NCBI GenBank assembly: GCA_023228025.1
Contig: JALOCD010000022.1
Location: 1-44,725, forward strand
Origin: Prolixibacteraceae bacterium
GTDB taxonomy: Bacteria > Bacteroidota > Bacteroidia > Bacteroidales > Prolixibacteraceae
Reading direction: 5' to 3'
Length of the DNA: 44,725 nt
Of this stretch, positions 17,308-25,885 are shown piece by piece. Position 1 is the first letter of the stretch. Every line of letters starts with the position of its first letter. Made by a program: the position numbers and the translations under genes. Under the pieces are notes generated by a model. The model had not been told where the DNA came from. It saw only the letters and a program-made list of their open reading frames with translations, and made no database searches.

Positions 17308-18474
17308 ATGCCTCATTTTTCACGATTTGACCCCTCTAAATCTCCCCGAGGGGGAGACTTAGGATTCGTGTTCAGATCAACATCAGCGCACAACTCCCCT
17401 CCCTTGGAGGGGTTGGGGGAGGTCAAAATAATTAGATCCACTCAGTATTTGTCTTTGTTGACGAAGACCTTTCTCTTTTTGCTATTGATCTCACCCATAG
17501 CCTTGCTGGCCGATGGCCGGCGCGATACCATGGTTGTGGTGAAAGACAAGAAAGGAGAACATTCCGTCAAGGCGCAGGTGTATGACCTGAACGCCTACAA
17601 CCGGATGATTTTTTACAAGCCCAAACCCTTTGCCTTTGTGACCAACGTGCCCTCCGATTTTGCCGGACTCTACAAAACCACCGTAAAAAAGGAGAACCTG
17701 GGCAATCTGGCGCTCCTGCTTGGAGGAACGGTCGCGTTGGTTGCCTTCGATCAGCACATTACCGATGCCGTTCATCATTTTGGTAATTACATCGGCCTCG
17801 ATCCGGCTCGCAATTTTCACAGGGTCGAGCTCAGGGTGGGGAAATCGGCCATCCCGGTCATCGATCTCCCTCAAAATCTCAACTCCGGCATGTATTTTAT
17901 CGGTGAAGGGTGGCCCAGCATTTTTGTTGCCTCCAGCTTTCTGGCGTATGGGCTCACCACCAACGACTACCGTGCCCGGCAGACCGCCTCACAGCTTTTT
18001 GAAATGTTCTTCACACTGGCTGTCACAGTACAGACCATCAAAAGGATCACCGGCAGGGAGAGCCCGTTTCAGTCCACCCAGCCGGGAGGGGTGTGGCATC
18101 CCTTTACCAATCCGAAGGTTTACCAGCAAAATGTCTCCTATTACGATGCCATGCCATCCGGCCATTTTGCTACCGTGATGGCCACCATCACCATCATTGC
18201 CGGCAATTATCCCACCAACAAATGGGTAAAACCGGTCGGCTATTCCCTCCTGGGACTGTGTGGTTTTGCCATGATACACAACGGCGTTCACTGGGCGGGC
18301 GACTATCCCATCGCCATTGCTATAGGCTATACCTGCGGCAAAATCGCACTCGCACGTGGTCACCAAACCGAAACCAGAAGTGGCATTTCGGCCCTTTGGG
18401 GAAAGAATGCCTCGGTGATGCCTTTCGCGTATGGGAATGGTGGGGTAGGGTTGAGCTACCGGTGCAGTTTTTGA
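17308..18474 (+). CDS. PAP2-family membrane phosphatase (5' end rebuilt from repeats)
   Basis: A PAP2 (type 2 phosphatidic acid phosphatase) protein with the three active-site motifs KRITGRESPF, AMPSGHFAT and NGVHWAGDYP, plus several membrane helices. Such enzymes dephosphorylate undecaprenyl-pyrophosphate, phosphatidate or phosphatidylglycerophosphate. Homology-like sequence begins at a signal segment (FLFLLLISPIALLADG, about 17470). Everything 5' of that is translated intergenic repeat. In-frame starts are ATG 17164, ATG 17308 and TTG 17449; TTG 17449 gives the most natural signal peptide, while ATG 17308 is the nearest ATG. Its position after an LtaS-like transferase fits recycling of a lipid product of head-group transfer (inference). 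Confidence 0.8.
   Translation: MPHFSRFDPSKSPRGGDLGFVFRSTSAHNSPPLEGLGEVKIIRSTQYLSLLTKTFLFLLLISPIALLADGRRDTMVVVKDKKGEHSVKAQVYDLNAYNRMIFYKPKPFAFVTNVPSDFAGLYKTTVKKENLGNLALLLGGTVALVAFDQHITDAVHHFGNYIGLDPARNFHRVELRVGKSAIPVIDLPQNLNSGMYFIGEGWPSIFVASSFLAYGLTTNDYRARQTASQLFEMFFTLAVTVQTIKRITGRESPFQSTQPGGVWHPFTNPKVYQQNVSYYDAMPSGHFATVMATITIIAGNYPTNKWVKPVGYSLLGLCGFAMIHNGVHWAGDYPIAIAIGYTCGKIALARGHQTETRSGISALWGKNASVMPFAYGNGGVGLSYRCSF
17329..17424. repeat. 'gacccctctaaatctcccc...ggggttgggggaggtc' repeat
   Basis: The ends GACCCCTCTAAATCTCCCC and GGGGTTGGGGGAGGTC are imperfect inverted repeats enclosing about 60 bp. This is a dispersed intergenic element, and it lies directly upstream of the PAP2 signal-peptide codons. 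Confidence 0.7.
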
Positions 18475-18476
18475 AA

Positions 18477-18650
18477 TTGTCTGAAGCAGAATTTACAGAA
18501 GTTGTCTGAAGCAGAATTTACAGAATTGGAGAATGAACAGAATTAAGTGGTAGTTTGATGTTTGATATGCGGGACGAGATTTAGCCATGTCTGAAGCAGA
18601 ATTTACAGAATTAAGGAATGAACAGAATTTATCGGTAGTTTAATGTTTCT
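18477..18650. repeat. Direct repeats of 'tgtctgaagcagaatttacagaa'
   Basis: TTGTCTGAAGCAGAATTTAC occurs in tandem at 18477 and 18502. The same core recurs at 18588 with a second shared part (GAATGAACAGAATT...GGTAGTTT.ATGTTT). The unit is about 85-90 bp with one extra short copy. It lies downstream of the PAP2 gene; no coding sequence is evident. Confidence 0.75.
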
Positions 18651-18789
18651 CACACAGAACGAGGTTCAGCCTGGATGTCTTAAGCAAGATTAAAGTATTT
18701 GCAGGATAGGATTTGGGGTGGTTGGTAGTTTTTCAACATTTTTACTGCTGTTCCCGAATCTGTATCTCTCCCAGTGTCATCGGCACGAC

Positions 18790-18835
18790 CGGTACTGTAA
18801 CCATGGGTTTCAACCCATGGGAGGTCAAAGTGCAG
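18790..18835. repeat. Hairpin repeat 'ccatgggtttcaacccatgg'
   Basis: CCATGGGTTTCAACCCATGG at 18801-18820 is an 8-bp stem with a 4-nt loop, embedded in a CATCGGCACGACCGG... context. I know this as a common style of intergenic repeat in Bacteroidota. A terminator role for flanking genes is possible but there is no T-run. Otherwise 18651-18917 shows nothing I recognise. Confidence 0.55.
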
Positions 18836-18917
18836 ATGAAGTTAAGTGCTGTAGGTACGACAGCGGCTTTCATTACTGATGTAGTTAGCAAATCTGATCC
18901 ACCGGGTGAAGCCTTAG

Positions 18918-19319
18918 TTATGATCTGCCGGTTCCGATAATCATTACTGAGAACATTCTAAATTCTTCGGCAATGTGAATTGCAGTATCAATATCTGCTT
19001 TTGTCAATTTGATAATCTTATTTGGATATCTTAATTGCACTCCAAAACCATTTAATGTAAAAGCCTTTTGGAACTTTGTATCATCGATTTCAATCTTTTC
19101 GGAAAGGAGCTCCAATAAGTAAATCAAATCATGTGAGCGCAAAAATTCGATTCCATAAAAAACTAATAAAGCCTTCAAATATTTCTCTACAGCTTGCTGA
19201 CAATGGAATGCTATTGTGTCAAAATAATCTGGCAGATGTAAAGATATAATCTTAGCGGAACCTAAATCATGGTCAGCTTTCTCGATCCATTCATTTATTT
19301 TCTCAATCTGCCCGCTCAT
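18918..19319 (-). CDS. HEPN-domain protein, probable RNase toxin
   Basis: A 133-residue all-helical HEPN protein with the family core FHCQQAVEKYLKALL and the polar RSHDL segment (Arg61-His63) that stands where the RNase motif occurs in HEPN toxins. The short spacing differs from the R-x4-6-H form, so catalytic competence is uncertain. Its start overlaps the 3' end of the MNT gene by 17 bp, the classic antitoxin-first arrangement. In characterised HEPN/MNT pairs the nucleotidyltransferase AMPylates or binds the HEPN toxin to silence it. Unlike the pairs near 36-38 kb, both genes here are complete. Confidence 0.82.
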   Translation of the reverse strand: MSGQIEKINEWIEKADHDLGSAKIISLHLPDYFDTIAFHCQQAVEKYLKALLVFYGIEFLRSHDLIYLLELLSEKIEIDDTKFQKAFTLNGFGVQLRYPNKIIKLTKADIDTAIHIAEEFRMFSVMIIGTGRS

Positions 19320-19623
19320 ACAATATTTTTGAGTTTTTCATGGCAGAATTTAAAAAAGAATAATTGCGATCTTTCTCAAGGTTAAACTCAGACTTTGTAT
19401 AAATCAAAATATCCATTGGTATCATTGTGCCTCTCAATGACATTCTAATATCAAATCCTCGTTGGTGCATTGGAAGGTCTGTCTCTTGAACAATCAACAA
19501 GTCCAGGTCACTATCATGCTTGGGTATTCCATTTGCATAAGAACCAAATAAAATGATTTTCTCGGGATTGAACCTGGTCGCGATCCTTGAAACGATTTCA
19601 TTTATCTTATTTGAATCAATCAT
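19303..19623 (-). CDS. MNT-type nucleotidyltransferase antitoxin
   Basis: A 106-residue minimal nucleotidyltransferase with LFGSYANG (Gly27-Ser28) and SDLDLL (Asp39, Asp41), the GS-x9-DxD pol-beta signature that binds metal and ATP. It is the first gene of a two-gene HEPN/MNT cassette and overlaps the HEPN gene. The likely role is AMPylation or sequestration of the HEPN partner. No clear promoter box precedes it. The 19624-19878 stretch upstream holds no gene I can support. Confidence 0.87.
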   Translation of the reverse strand: MIDSNKINEIVSRIATRFNPEKIILFGSYANGIPKHDSDLDLLIVQETDLPMHQRGFDIRMSLRGTMIPMDILIYTKSEFNLEKDRNYSFLNSAMKNSKILYERAD

Positions 19624-19878
19624 ATCCTGAAAATATTATGCAAGTTAACACAAATAGTAAGAAAGTCAAAATGACCCGGATTTGTACTCGGTCGTGTCAG
19701 AGGAGTCAATATCCGGCAGGATCATGATTTGTTAAACCTTATTTTTGAAGGCAACCTTGGTAGAAAACCGATCTCACCACCTGACCTAAACCTTATTGCC
19801 TTATTTCCAATACCATAACTACAACTTCCATGGGTTAATTCAAAATGCAGCCATATAATAAGATAATAGTGTTTTATC

Positions 19879-19918
19879 TTGTATATTCGATAATATATGC
19901 ATATATTTGTCGAATATA
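19879..19918 (+). promoter_or_regulatory. Promoter with overlapping palindromic operator
   Basis: TTG at 19879-19881, a 20-bp spacer and TATATTTG at 19902-19909 fit the Bacteroidota promoter model. Superimposed is an inverted repeat, TATATTCGA (19882-19890) and TCGAATATA (19910-19918), with a second palindrome TATATGCATATA in the middle. A repressor bound here would cover the promoter. The expected transcript start is about 15 nt before the GTG start at 19933. Confidence 0.55.
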
Positions 19919-19932
19919 AACGATAACTTCGA

Positions 19933-21186
19933 GTGGATAAAGAAACTGCAAAGCTTTTAATTGCTGAATATCAAAAAATAGCGGTTGAGATTTCATTTCG
20001 GAAACGTCCCTTTATGATCGAGGACAAACTCAATTATGTGTTTGTCGGGTTGAGACGTGTTGGAAAATCGTATCTGATGTTCCAGCAAATTCGTAATTTG
20101 TTGGATTCAGGTCATTCAAAGGAGGAGATTCTTTATTTTAACTTTGAGGATGACCGGATAGCATCCCTGTCCACCGAAGATTTAGACCGGATAAAAGTTA
20201 GCTACGAAGAGATGTTCGACTGCAAACCGATATTTTTTCTCGATGAAATACAAACAGTCGATCGCTGGGAAAAATTTGTCCGCCGGCTCGCTGACACGGG
20301 TTTTCGGGTGCATGTCACAGGAAGCAATGCTAAAATGCTTAGCAGCGAAATAGCTACCACCCTGGGTGGAAGATTCGTTGTTCAAAATGTTTATCCCTAT
20401 TCGTTTCAGGAATATTTGGCTTCGTTGGATATCGATCTGAATGACAAAAACACAATTTATCGCTCTCGTGCTGAAATAGTAAAAGCCTATGAAATTTATT
20501 TGCGTTATGGCGGCTTACCGGAGCTGACTCAGGTAACCGATAAACGCGCATGGTTAAGCAGCCTCTACCAAAAAATATTTTTTGGCGACTTAATTACCCG
20601 TTATCAGGTGCGCAACGACTTTGCGCTGCGCGTGCTCATACGGAAATTGGCCGAAAGCGTTAAACAACCTACTTCATTTAACAGATTGGCAAACGTCGTA
20701 TCCTCTTCCGGAAAAAAAATCAGTACCGACACAGTGATCGATTATTTGGGCTATTTAAAAGAATCGTGGTTGATTTTTCCGGTTGAGAATATTTGTGCGA
20801 AATTGGCAGAAAAGGAGGCAAATAAAAAATACTATTTTACCGACAATGGCATACTTAATCTTTTTCTGGTGGATCCTTTATCTTCGTTGTTGGAGAACCA
20901 GGTAGCTATCCAGCTTCGGCGTTTGTTTGGCGATGATGTTTATTTCTACCACCAGGGCATTGAGGTCGATTTCTATATCAGGAACGAGCAAATGGCTGTG
21001 CAGGTATGTTATAGCATGCAAGATACTGAGACCAGTAAACGTGAAATAAATGCTCTTTTAAAGATGTCCAAACGAATCGATGTGAAGAGATGGATGATCA
21101 TCACCAAAGATGAAGAGGATACGATCACTGAACAAGGAATAAATATTGAGGTGATTCCCGTGTGGAAATGGTTGTGTTTACCTTGA
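19933..21186 (+). CDS. AAA ATPase with DUF4143 C-terminal domain
   Basis: A 417-residue cytosolic ATPase. Walker A GLRRVGKS is at residues 39-46, Walker B IFFLDE ends at Asp104-Glu105, and a sensor-like VHVTGSNAKML follows (AAA_14). The DUF4143 region (about 200-360) contains LRYGGLPEL and ends in a nuclease-like beta fold with VDFYI and MAVQV. These proteins are widespread orphans in bacteria and archaea; cellular function is unknown. GTG at 19933 is used as start because it follows the promoter by a short leader and the frame is closed upstream. The palindromic operator hints at tight control, as in mobile or stress-related genes. Confidence 0.85.
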   Translation: MDKETAKLLIAEYQKIAVEISFRKRPFMIEDKLNYVFVGLRRVGKSYLMFQQIRNLLDSGHSKEEILYFNFEDDRIASLSTEDLDRIKVSYEEMFDCKPIFFLDEIQTVDRWEKFVRRLADTGFRVHVTGSNAKMLSSEIATTLGGRFVVQNVYPYSFQEYLASLDIDLNDKNTIYRSRAEIVKAYEIYLRYGGLPELTQVTDKRAWLSSLYQKIFFGDLITRYQVRNDFALRVLIRKLAESVKQPTSFNRLANVVSSSGKKISTDTVIDYLGYLKESWLIFPVENICAKLAEKEANKKYYFTDNGILNLFLVDPLSSLLENQVAIQLRRLFGDDVYFYHQGIEVDFYIRNEQMAVQVCYSMQDTETSKREINALLKMSKRIDVKRWMIITKDEEDTITEQGINIEVIPVWKWLCLP

Positions 21187-21205
21187 AACCCAAAAATAGC
21201 AACCC

Positions 21206-21874
21206 ATGCAAAAGATAACCATTTCAGAAGAGTTGGCCTCCAAAGTCCCCGGACTGCAGCTATCGTGCATTAGGTGCGATGTGGTGTACGAAACGGTAAA
21301 CACCCAATTGTGGGCCGAAATTGAAGCCAAAATCGCCGAAATTGCGGCTTCGGTTGCCATTGAACAAATCAGCGGGATGCCTGCCATTGCCGCCTCGCGA
21401 AGGACCTACAAAGCCTGCGGAAAGGACCCGGCCCGTTACCGGTTGTCGGCAGAAGCGCTGCTGCGCCGTGTGGTGAACCGCCACGAACTGTACCAAGTCT
21501 GCAATGTGGTAGATGCCCTGAACCTGGTTTCCATCTCGACGGGTTTTTCGATTGGCGGGTACGACAGCGAGAAAATTGAAGGGGAGGTGGTTTTCGGGAT
21601 CGGTAACCCCGGCGAACCCTACAGCGGCATTGGCCGCGGCGAACTGAACATCGAAGGGATGCCAGTTTTTCGTGATGCAGCGGGCGCTTTCGGTACCCCG
21701 ACCAGCGACTCCGAACGCACCTCTGTAACCGCCGCTACCCGCAGTTTTTTGATGGTACTCATCGATTTTGCAGGAACCGCCCTCCTCGACGAGGCGACCG
21801 TTCTGGCCCGTTCCCTGCTCGAAAAATATGCGGGAGCAGATCAGGTGGAGATTGAGAAAATTGGGGGCAGCTGA
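21206..21874 (+). CDS. B3/B4 tRNA-binding-domain protein
   Basis: A 222-residue protein consisting of one B3/B4 domain, the editing-type fold of phenylalanyl-tRNA synthetase beta subunits found as a stand-alone protein. Typical stretches are IPAIAASRRTYKA-like (MPAIAASRRTYKACGKDP), YRLSAEALLRRVV, YQVCNVVDALNLVSI and GEPYSGIGRGELNIEG. Members are suspected of acting on misacylated tRNA or as ligand-binding proteins, but no activity is firmly assigned. It starts 19 bp after the ATPase gene and may share its transcript. The C terminus is intact; 21875-22062 after it is featureless. Confidence 0.82.
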   Translation: MQKITISEELASKVPGLQLSCIRCDVVYETVNTQLWAEIEAKIAEIAASVAIEQISGMPAIAASRRTYKACGKDPARYRLSAEALLRRVVNRHELYQVCNVVDALNLVSISTGFSIGGYDSEKIEGEVVFGIGNPGEPYSGIGRGELNIEGMPVFRDAAGAFGTPTSDSERTSVTAATRSFLMVLIDFAGTALLDEATVLARSLLEKYAGADQVEIEKIGGS

Positions 21875-22062
21875 AATTGTTCGCAAGATCAACAACAATT
21901 ATTTGCACGTTCATTAATTTCTTCCGAACACATCTAATAGCAAATACGCGCCAGCGGGGATAGAGGGGCATACACAAAACGGATCAAAATACATTCCGTA
22001 TTTTCATGACACACATAAATCGTCACAAATGGTTGCGATTCAGGGATTTGAAATTTTATTTT

Positions 22063-24540
22063 TCACGGGCATGGTGAAGTTGTGAAAATAGAATGATTTG
22101 TGATTACCTCAAATCGTGGAGGCATCTCACACTTCATATTAGATACATTGTCGGCTCCTCTTGTAAAAAAATGAGAACCTAACCCTCCAACTAAAGTGTA
22201 TGAAAATCTGTAAACTTTACATACACTATAACTGTTAGCAAAATAGATATTTGAATGAGATACTCCGTTGTTACTCCAAACATATCCAAGATTTGCCGTT
22301 TCTTGATAACCTGAATTAATAAGAGAATAATAATCGCTACTATTTTTTTCAACCAGAATGTGGTCTGTTTGTTTAGAGCATTGAACTAATTGAAATGTGT
22401 TATACAATTGGTACGATGGAGAAACCCAAGCTTCAATTTCATAAATATAATTTTTGTATCCATTTGGTGGTGTAGTAGTATTATTCCAGCATCGTGCGCC
22501 AGTATTGGGATCTTGAAATCTATAAATTGTAGTCCAGCATGAACTTAAATTGTCAATAATTCCATCAAAGTTGTCGTCAATTCCATTACAAGTTTCAACG
22601 ACTGTATTTTGTTGGTAAGTAAAAGTTTCAAGCGACGACCAACTTCCAAATACACCTGAACTATTCTTGGTACAAGCACGCCATTGATGTTGCCCGTAAT
22701 TTAATGTAGCATTATAAGTGCTTTGTGTACCTGAATTAATTTCTACTTGATTTCCATCAATTTCCAACATATATTCAGAAGCATTAGGAACAATTTGCCA
22801 TTTCATTTGAACGCTTGTAACTGTAGCATTATTAATTGGACTTACTAACGATGGTGGAGATAATGTATTTTCAACTTGGAAACAGCTAAAGTTCAAAGGG
22901 GTTCTTCTGTAAAATGTTGCTTTCCCATCGGAAATATCAGATGCTTGGATAGTTCGAACCCAATCGGAAACATTATCACAATTACATTCATTAGACTTCG
23001 CTCCCGGTTGATTTGCCCCGTGAATAGTTATAGTATATTTATTGTTACCATTAACGACAGACTTTACTATACCAATATGTCCAGGTTCACCAGTACCATT
23101 ATAATATTGATTCATTACGATAATATCTCCTGTTTGGGGATTATTTGTCATTATATATCCATTACCAAGCGTACCTACAGTCCATTTCCGAGCATCAGGA
23201 TAGCTTGAAATTGCAACCTCATTTGCAACATATTTCGTACACCAACAATTCCCATTTAGAGTTGCTCCAATACCATTTTCATTAATAGTTGAAAAAGAAA
23301 CTTCATTCCCATAAGCTGTTCCAATATTATTGGTGGCATAAGCCCTTACATAATAGGTTACACCGTCTGTTAATCCTGAAATTGGACTCGTAAAACTTCC
23401 TGTTCCAGCACCATCGGTAGTTTTACTGTTCGCAGTTGTTGGATTGGAAGAGGTGCTCCAGCAAACGCCACGAGCTGTTACCGGTGAGCCTCCATCGGTC
23501 GTGATATTTCCGCCACTTACTGCCGTTGCTGCAGTGATGTTTGATATATTTCCGGTAGTTAATACCGGTGATATAGCTGTAGCAGTCAAGGTAAACTCAT
23601 TCCCATATGCTGTGCCAATACTATTGGTAGCATAAGCCTTTACATAATAGGTTGCTCCAGGGGCTAAGCTAGTTATCGAGCTAGTGAAACTGCCTGTTCC
23701 AGCACCATCGTTGGTTTTACTATTCGCAGTTGTTGGATTGGAGGAGGTGCTCCAGCAAACACCTCGCGCCGTAATTGGCGCCCCTCCACCACTGGTAATA
23801 TTACCACCACTAGTTACCGTTGTTGACGAGATTGCTGATACAGCAGTTGTAGTTAAAACAGCCAAGGTAGCCGTAGTTATTGCAGTGACCTGATTCCCAT
23901 AAGCTGTTCCAATGCTATTGGTGGCATACGCCCTAAAATAGTAGATTGTTCCAGGAGTTAATCCTGAAATAGCACTTGTAAAACTACCTGAGCCCGTTCC
24001 TTCAGTAGTTTTAGTGTCTGCAATGGTTGGGTTCTGGCTTTTACTCCAACAAACCCCTCGTGCAATAACCGAAGATCCGCCATCGTTAGTGATATTTCCT
24101 CCGCTAGTAACCGTTGTAGATGTAATAGCGGATAAGTCGGTGGTTGTTAAAACAGGCGCCAATGCTAAGGTTGTGAATATTGATTGGCTGCTATAAACCG
24201 TTCCGACTGAATTTGTTGCATAAGCCCTTATATTATAGGTGACTCCGGGAGTTAATCCTGTAAGTGAACAGGTAAAACTACCCGTGCCACTTCCACTACT
24301 TGTTTTACTATCTGCTGTTGTTGGGTTCTGGTTAGTACTCCAGCAAATGCCACGTGCAGTTACCGTTGCACCACCATCGGCTGTAACCTCTCCACCTGTG
24401 GTGGCAGTTATTGCTGTTATATTGGTCGCTATTGTAACAGTGACAGTAGGTGATGTGATTACTTCTATTCTGCAATTCAGCAAAATGGGTAATAGTAGTC
24501 CGGCGAAAAATACTTTGGAAATTGCTGATTTGATCTTCAT
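22063..24540 (-). CDS. Secreted multidomain lipoprotein: Fn3-like repeats, CHAP, MopE motif, DUF5648
   Basis: An 825-residue lipoprotein (N-terminal lipobox LLNC). It has four Ig/Fn3-like repeats of about 97 residues, each with TARGVCWSTSxNPTTANSKT and YYVRAYATNSIGTAYGNE. Next comes a CHAP-type amidase/peptidase domain with Cys in NCWCTKY and His in GHIGIV. Then follow a Fn3-like domain, a MopE-style CNGIDDNFDGIID calcium-binding motif, and a C-terminal DUF5648-like region with YRFQDPNTGARC and SHFFTRG. CHAP enzymes cleave peptidoglycan peptides; DUF5648 and MopE motifs occur in secreted binding proteins. It may be a surface-displayed cell-wall hydrolase, perhaps acting on other cells (inference). 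The near-identical repeats are shared with the 1124-residue protein at 27033. Confidence 0.8.
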   Translation of the reverse strand: MKIKSAISKVFFAGLLLPILLNCRIEVITSPTVTVTIATNITAITATTGGEVTADGGATVTARGICWSTNQNPTTADSKTSSGSGTGSFTCSLTGLTPGVTYNIRAYATNSVGTVYSSQSIFTTLALAPVLTTTDLSAITSTTVTSGGNITNDGGSSVIARGVCWSKSQNPTIADTKTTEGTGSGSFTSAISGLTPGTIYYFRAYATNSIGTAYGNQVTAITTATLAVLTTTAVSAISSTTVTSGGNITSGGGAPITARGVCWSTSSNPTTANSKTNDGAGTGSFTSSITSLAPGATYYVKAYATNSIGTAYGNEFTLTATAISPVLTTGNISNITAATAVSGGNITTDGGSPVTARGVCWSTSSNPTTANSKTTDGAGTGSFTSPISGLTDGVTYYVRAYATNNIGTAYGNEVSFSTINENGIGATLNGNCWCTKYVANEVAISSYPDARKWTVGTLGNGYIMTNNPQTGDIIVMNQYYNGTGEPGHIGIVKSVVNGNNKYTITIHGANQPGAKSNECNCDNVSDWVRTIQASDISDGKATFYRRTPLNFSCFQVENTLSPPSLVSPINNATVTSVQMKWQIVPNASEYMLEIDGNQVEINSGTQSTYNATLNYGQHQWRACTKNSSGVFGSWSSLETFTYQQNTVVETCNGIDDNFDGIIDNLSSCWTTIYRFQDPNTGARCWNNTTTPPNGYKNYIYEIEAWVSPSYQLYNTFQLVQCSKQTDHILVEKNSSDYYSLINSGYQETANLGYVWSNNGVSHSNIYFANSYSVCKVYRFSYTLVGGLGSHFFTRGADNVSNMKCEMPPRFEVITNHSIFTTSPCP

Positions 24541-24612
24541 TGATTTTGCGAATTGGATTATTAATTGATTACGCTGATTTATTGGTTTTTAGATTCTATT
24601 ATTCTTCTGAAT

Positions 24613-24654
24613 TTTCGGTTCCGCCCCGTTTTTAGAGTGGTTGCTTGTCTCCAC
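24613..24654. repeat. Intergenic direct repeat, copy 1
   Basis: TTTCGGTTCCGCCCCGTTTT...GTGGTTGCTTG.CTCCAC recurs with few changes at 25786-25828. Both copies lie in gaps between the minus-strand lipoprotein genes, showing that intergenic DNA was duplicated together with the FISUMP genes. Confidence 0.65.
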
Positions 24655-24761
24655 TTATTGTTTTTGTTTCGTGTTCAGCCATTTTTGACTTTCTATACTC
24701 CTCATAGTGCTTTATCTTGAAACAGCATACAAAAAACACGTTTATATGTTTTTCAACAAAC

Positions 24762-25472
24762 CTAATCCCGAACACAACGAACAGAGAAGCCAAACCGCTT
24801 AGAATAGTAACCATCGCGGCTACCAACCCAAGCGTATTTATCCACAAGAGTGCGACTCCATGCCTGGTCCGTATCGATGTCCGTACTGCTCCACCAATGG
24901 CCACAGTTACCTATGTCTCTATAATTATAATCAGAGCGGAGGCCACCAGGAAGAGCTGTAAAACCACTGCTGTTTGTTGCACCTATATTAAGATTTAACC
25001 AATGTATTGAACCTGTTTCCTTTAATTTGCCACCAGCTACACTTTCACCTCCCAGAAAAGTTGTTAAAGTTGTCCATTCGGCATCGCTGGGTACGTGCCA
25101 ACCAGAGGGGGCAATTTTGCGGCTATCGGCAACTGCAAACCAATTATATAAAGCACCGTAATTGGCTTTATAGGTAGCTGCATCATTATTGTACCAACAT
25201 AATGCCCCGGTAGTTAAAGCAGCCCAAGCAGCATTACCAGTTATATTGGGAATAGTATCGCCATTGCGATACTTGGTTGTTTTGAGGTTTTCAACCATCC
25301 AAACCTGTGTGCCAATGGTAACAGTATGGTAAACATTACCATCTATATCGGTTACTGTGCCCCCATCTGATGTTGGATTATTGCTGTCATTACTTTTGCT
25401 GCAACTGTACGTAAGTATTACAGCTAACCCTGTCATTAATAGCAAACTGAAGAGATTGGTTTTCTTTTTCAT
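24762..25472 (-). CDS. FISUMP-domain lipoprotein (small)
   Basis: A 236-residue lipoprotein with signal peptide and lipobox (ILTYSC), then a single Fibrobacter-succinogenes-major-paralogous domain. Landmarks in order are VTDIDGNVYHTVTIGTQVWM, ENLKTTKY, YNNDAATYKANYGALYNW, GWHVPSDAEWTTLT, GGKLKETG, SGFTALPGG, WWSSTD and the terminal SVRCVRD. FISUMP proteins are exported, often paralogous in one genome, and thought to bind surfaces or carbohydrates; the function is unproven. It is one of three FISUMP genes on the same strand in this 8-kb block, all with the same C-terminal SVRC motif. Confidence 0.82.
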   Translation of the reverse strand: MKKKTNLFSLLLMTGLAVILTYSCSKSNDSNNPTSDGGTVTDIDGNVYHTVTIGTQVWMVENLKTTKYRNGDTIPNITGNAAWAALTTGALCWYNNDAATYKANYGALYNWFAVADSRKIAPSGWHVPSDAEWTTLTTFLGGESVAGGKLKETGSIHWLNLNIGATNSSGFTALPGGLRSDYNYRDIGNCGHWWSSTDIDTDQAWSRTLVDKYAWVGSRDGYYSKRFGFSVRCVRD

Positions 25473-25553
25473 TTATTTAGATTTATAATGATCTTCCTTC
25501 TCATTAGGTTTCTAATTCGTTAAGATTAAATATATTAAGCTCAGATTTTTAAA

Positions 25554-25748
25554 TCAACTCGAATAGACCTTATCGTAATCCGAATAGTCTGACGAGCCAC
25601 ACTCCGGACAAATTGTTCCATCTCCATCACCACAATCGTTGCAATATTTATGTCCACATTCACGACATGTATGGACAGGGAAAAAGTTTGAAAAGGCTGA
25701 GTCTAAAGCCTCCCGACCACACCTTGGACATTTACTTAAACTGCTGAT
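25554..25748 (-). pseudogene. Start-less duplicate of the double zinc-ribbon microprotein
   Basis: Read on the minus strand, this is a nearly identical 64-codon copy of the gene at 30513-30707, keeping all CxxC pairs and the same TGA stop. The first codon is ATC instead of ATG. Upstream in frame there is only ATT and then a TAG, so no standard start exists. A few substitutions have accrued (Ser-to-Gly, Asp-to-Ala, Tyr-to-Phe). The reading frame is otherwise undamaged, so loss was recent, or a rare start is used. The downstream intergenic sequence is duplicated too. Confidence 0.8.
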
Positions 25749-25785
25749 AATTTTATTATTAAATACATTCCCCTACTCGTCAGGC

Positions 25786-25828
25786 TTTTCGGTATCGCCC
25801 CGTTTTTAAAGTGGTTGCTGGACTCCAC
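25786..25828. repeat. Intergenic direct repeat, copy 2
   Basis: Second copy of the element at 24613-24654 (TTTTCGGTATCGCCCCGTTT...GTGGTTGCTGG.CTCCAC). It lies between the start-less zinc-ribbon copy and the FISUMP gene at 25886. Confidence 0.65.
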
Positions 25829-25885
25829 AATTTGTTTTATGCTGCTTCAGAAAAGCTCGAAGCAAGTTCTGTACTTCTTTGCACT

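Noticed and set aside
18713..18940. 75-codon frame after the PAP2 gene
   Set aside because: It lies in the 'ccatgggtttcaacccatgg' repeat and overlaps the HEPN gene end.
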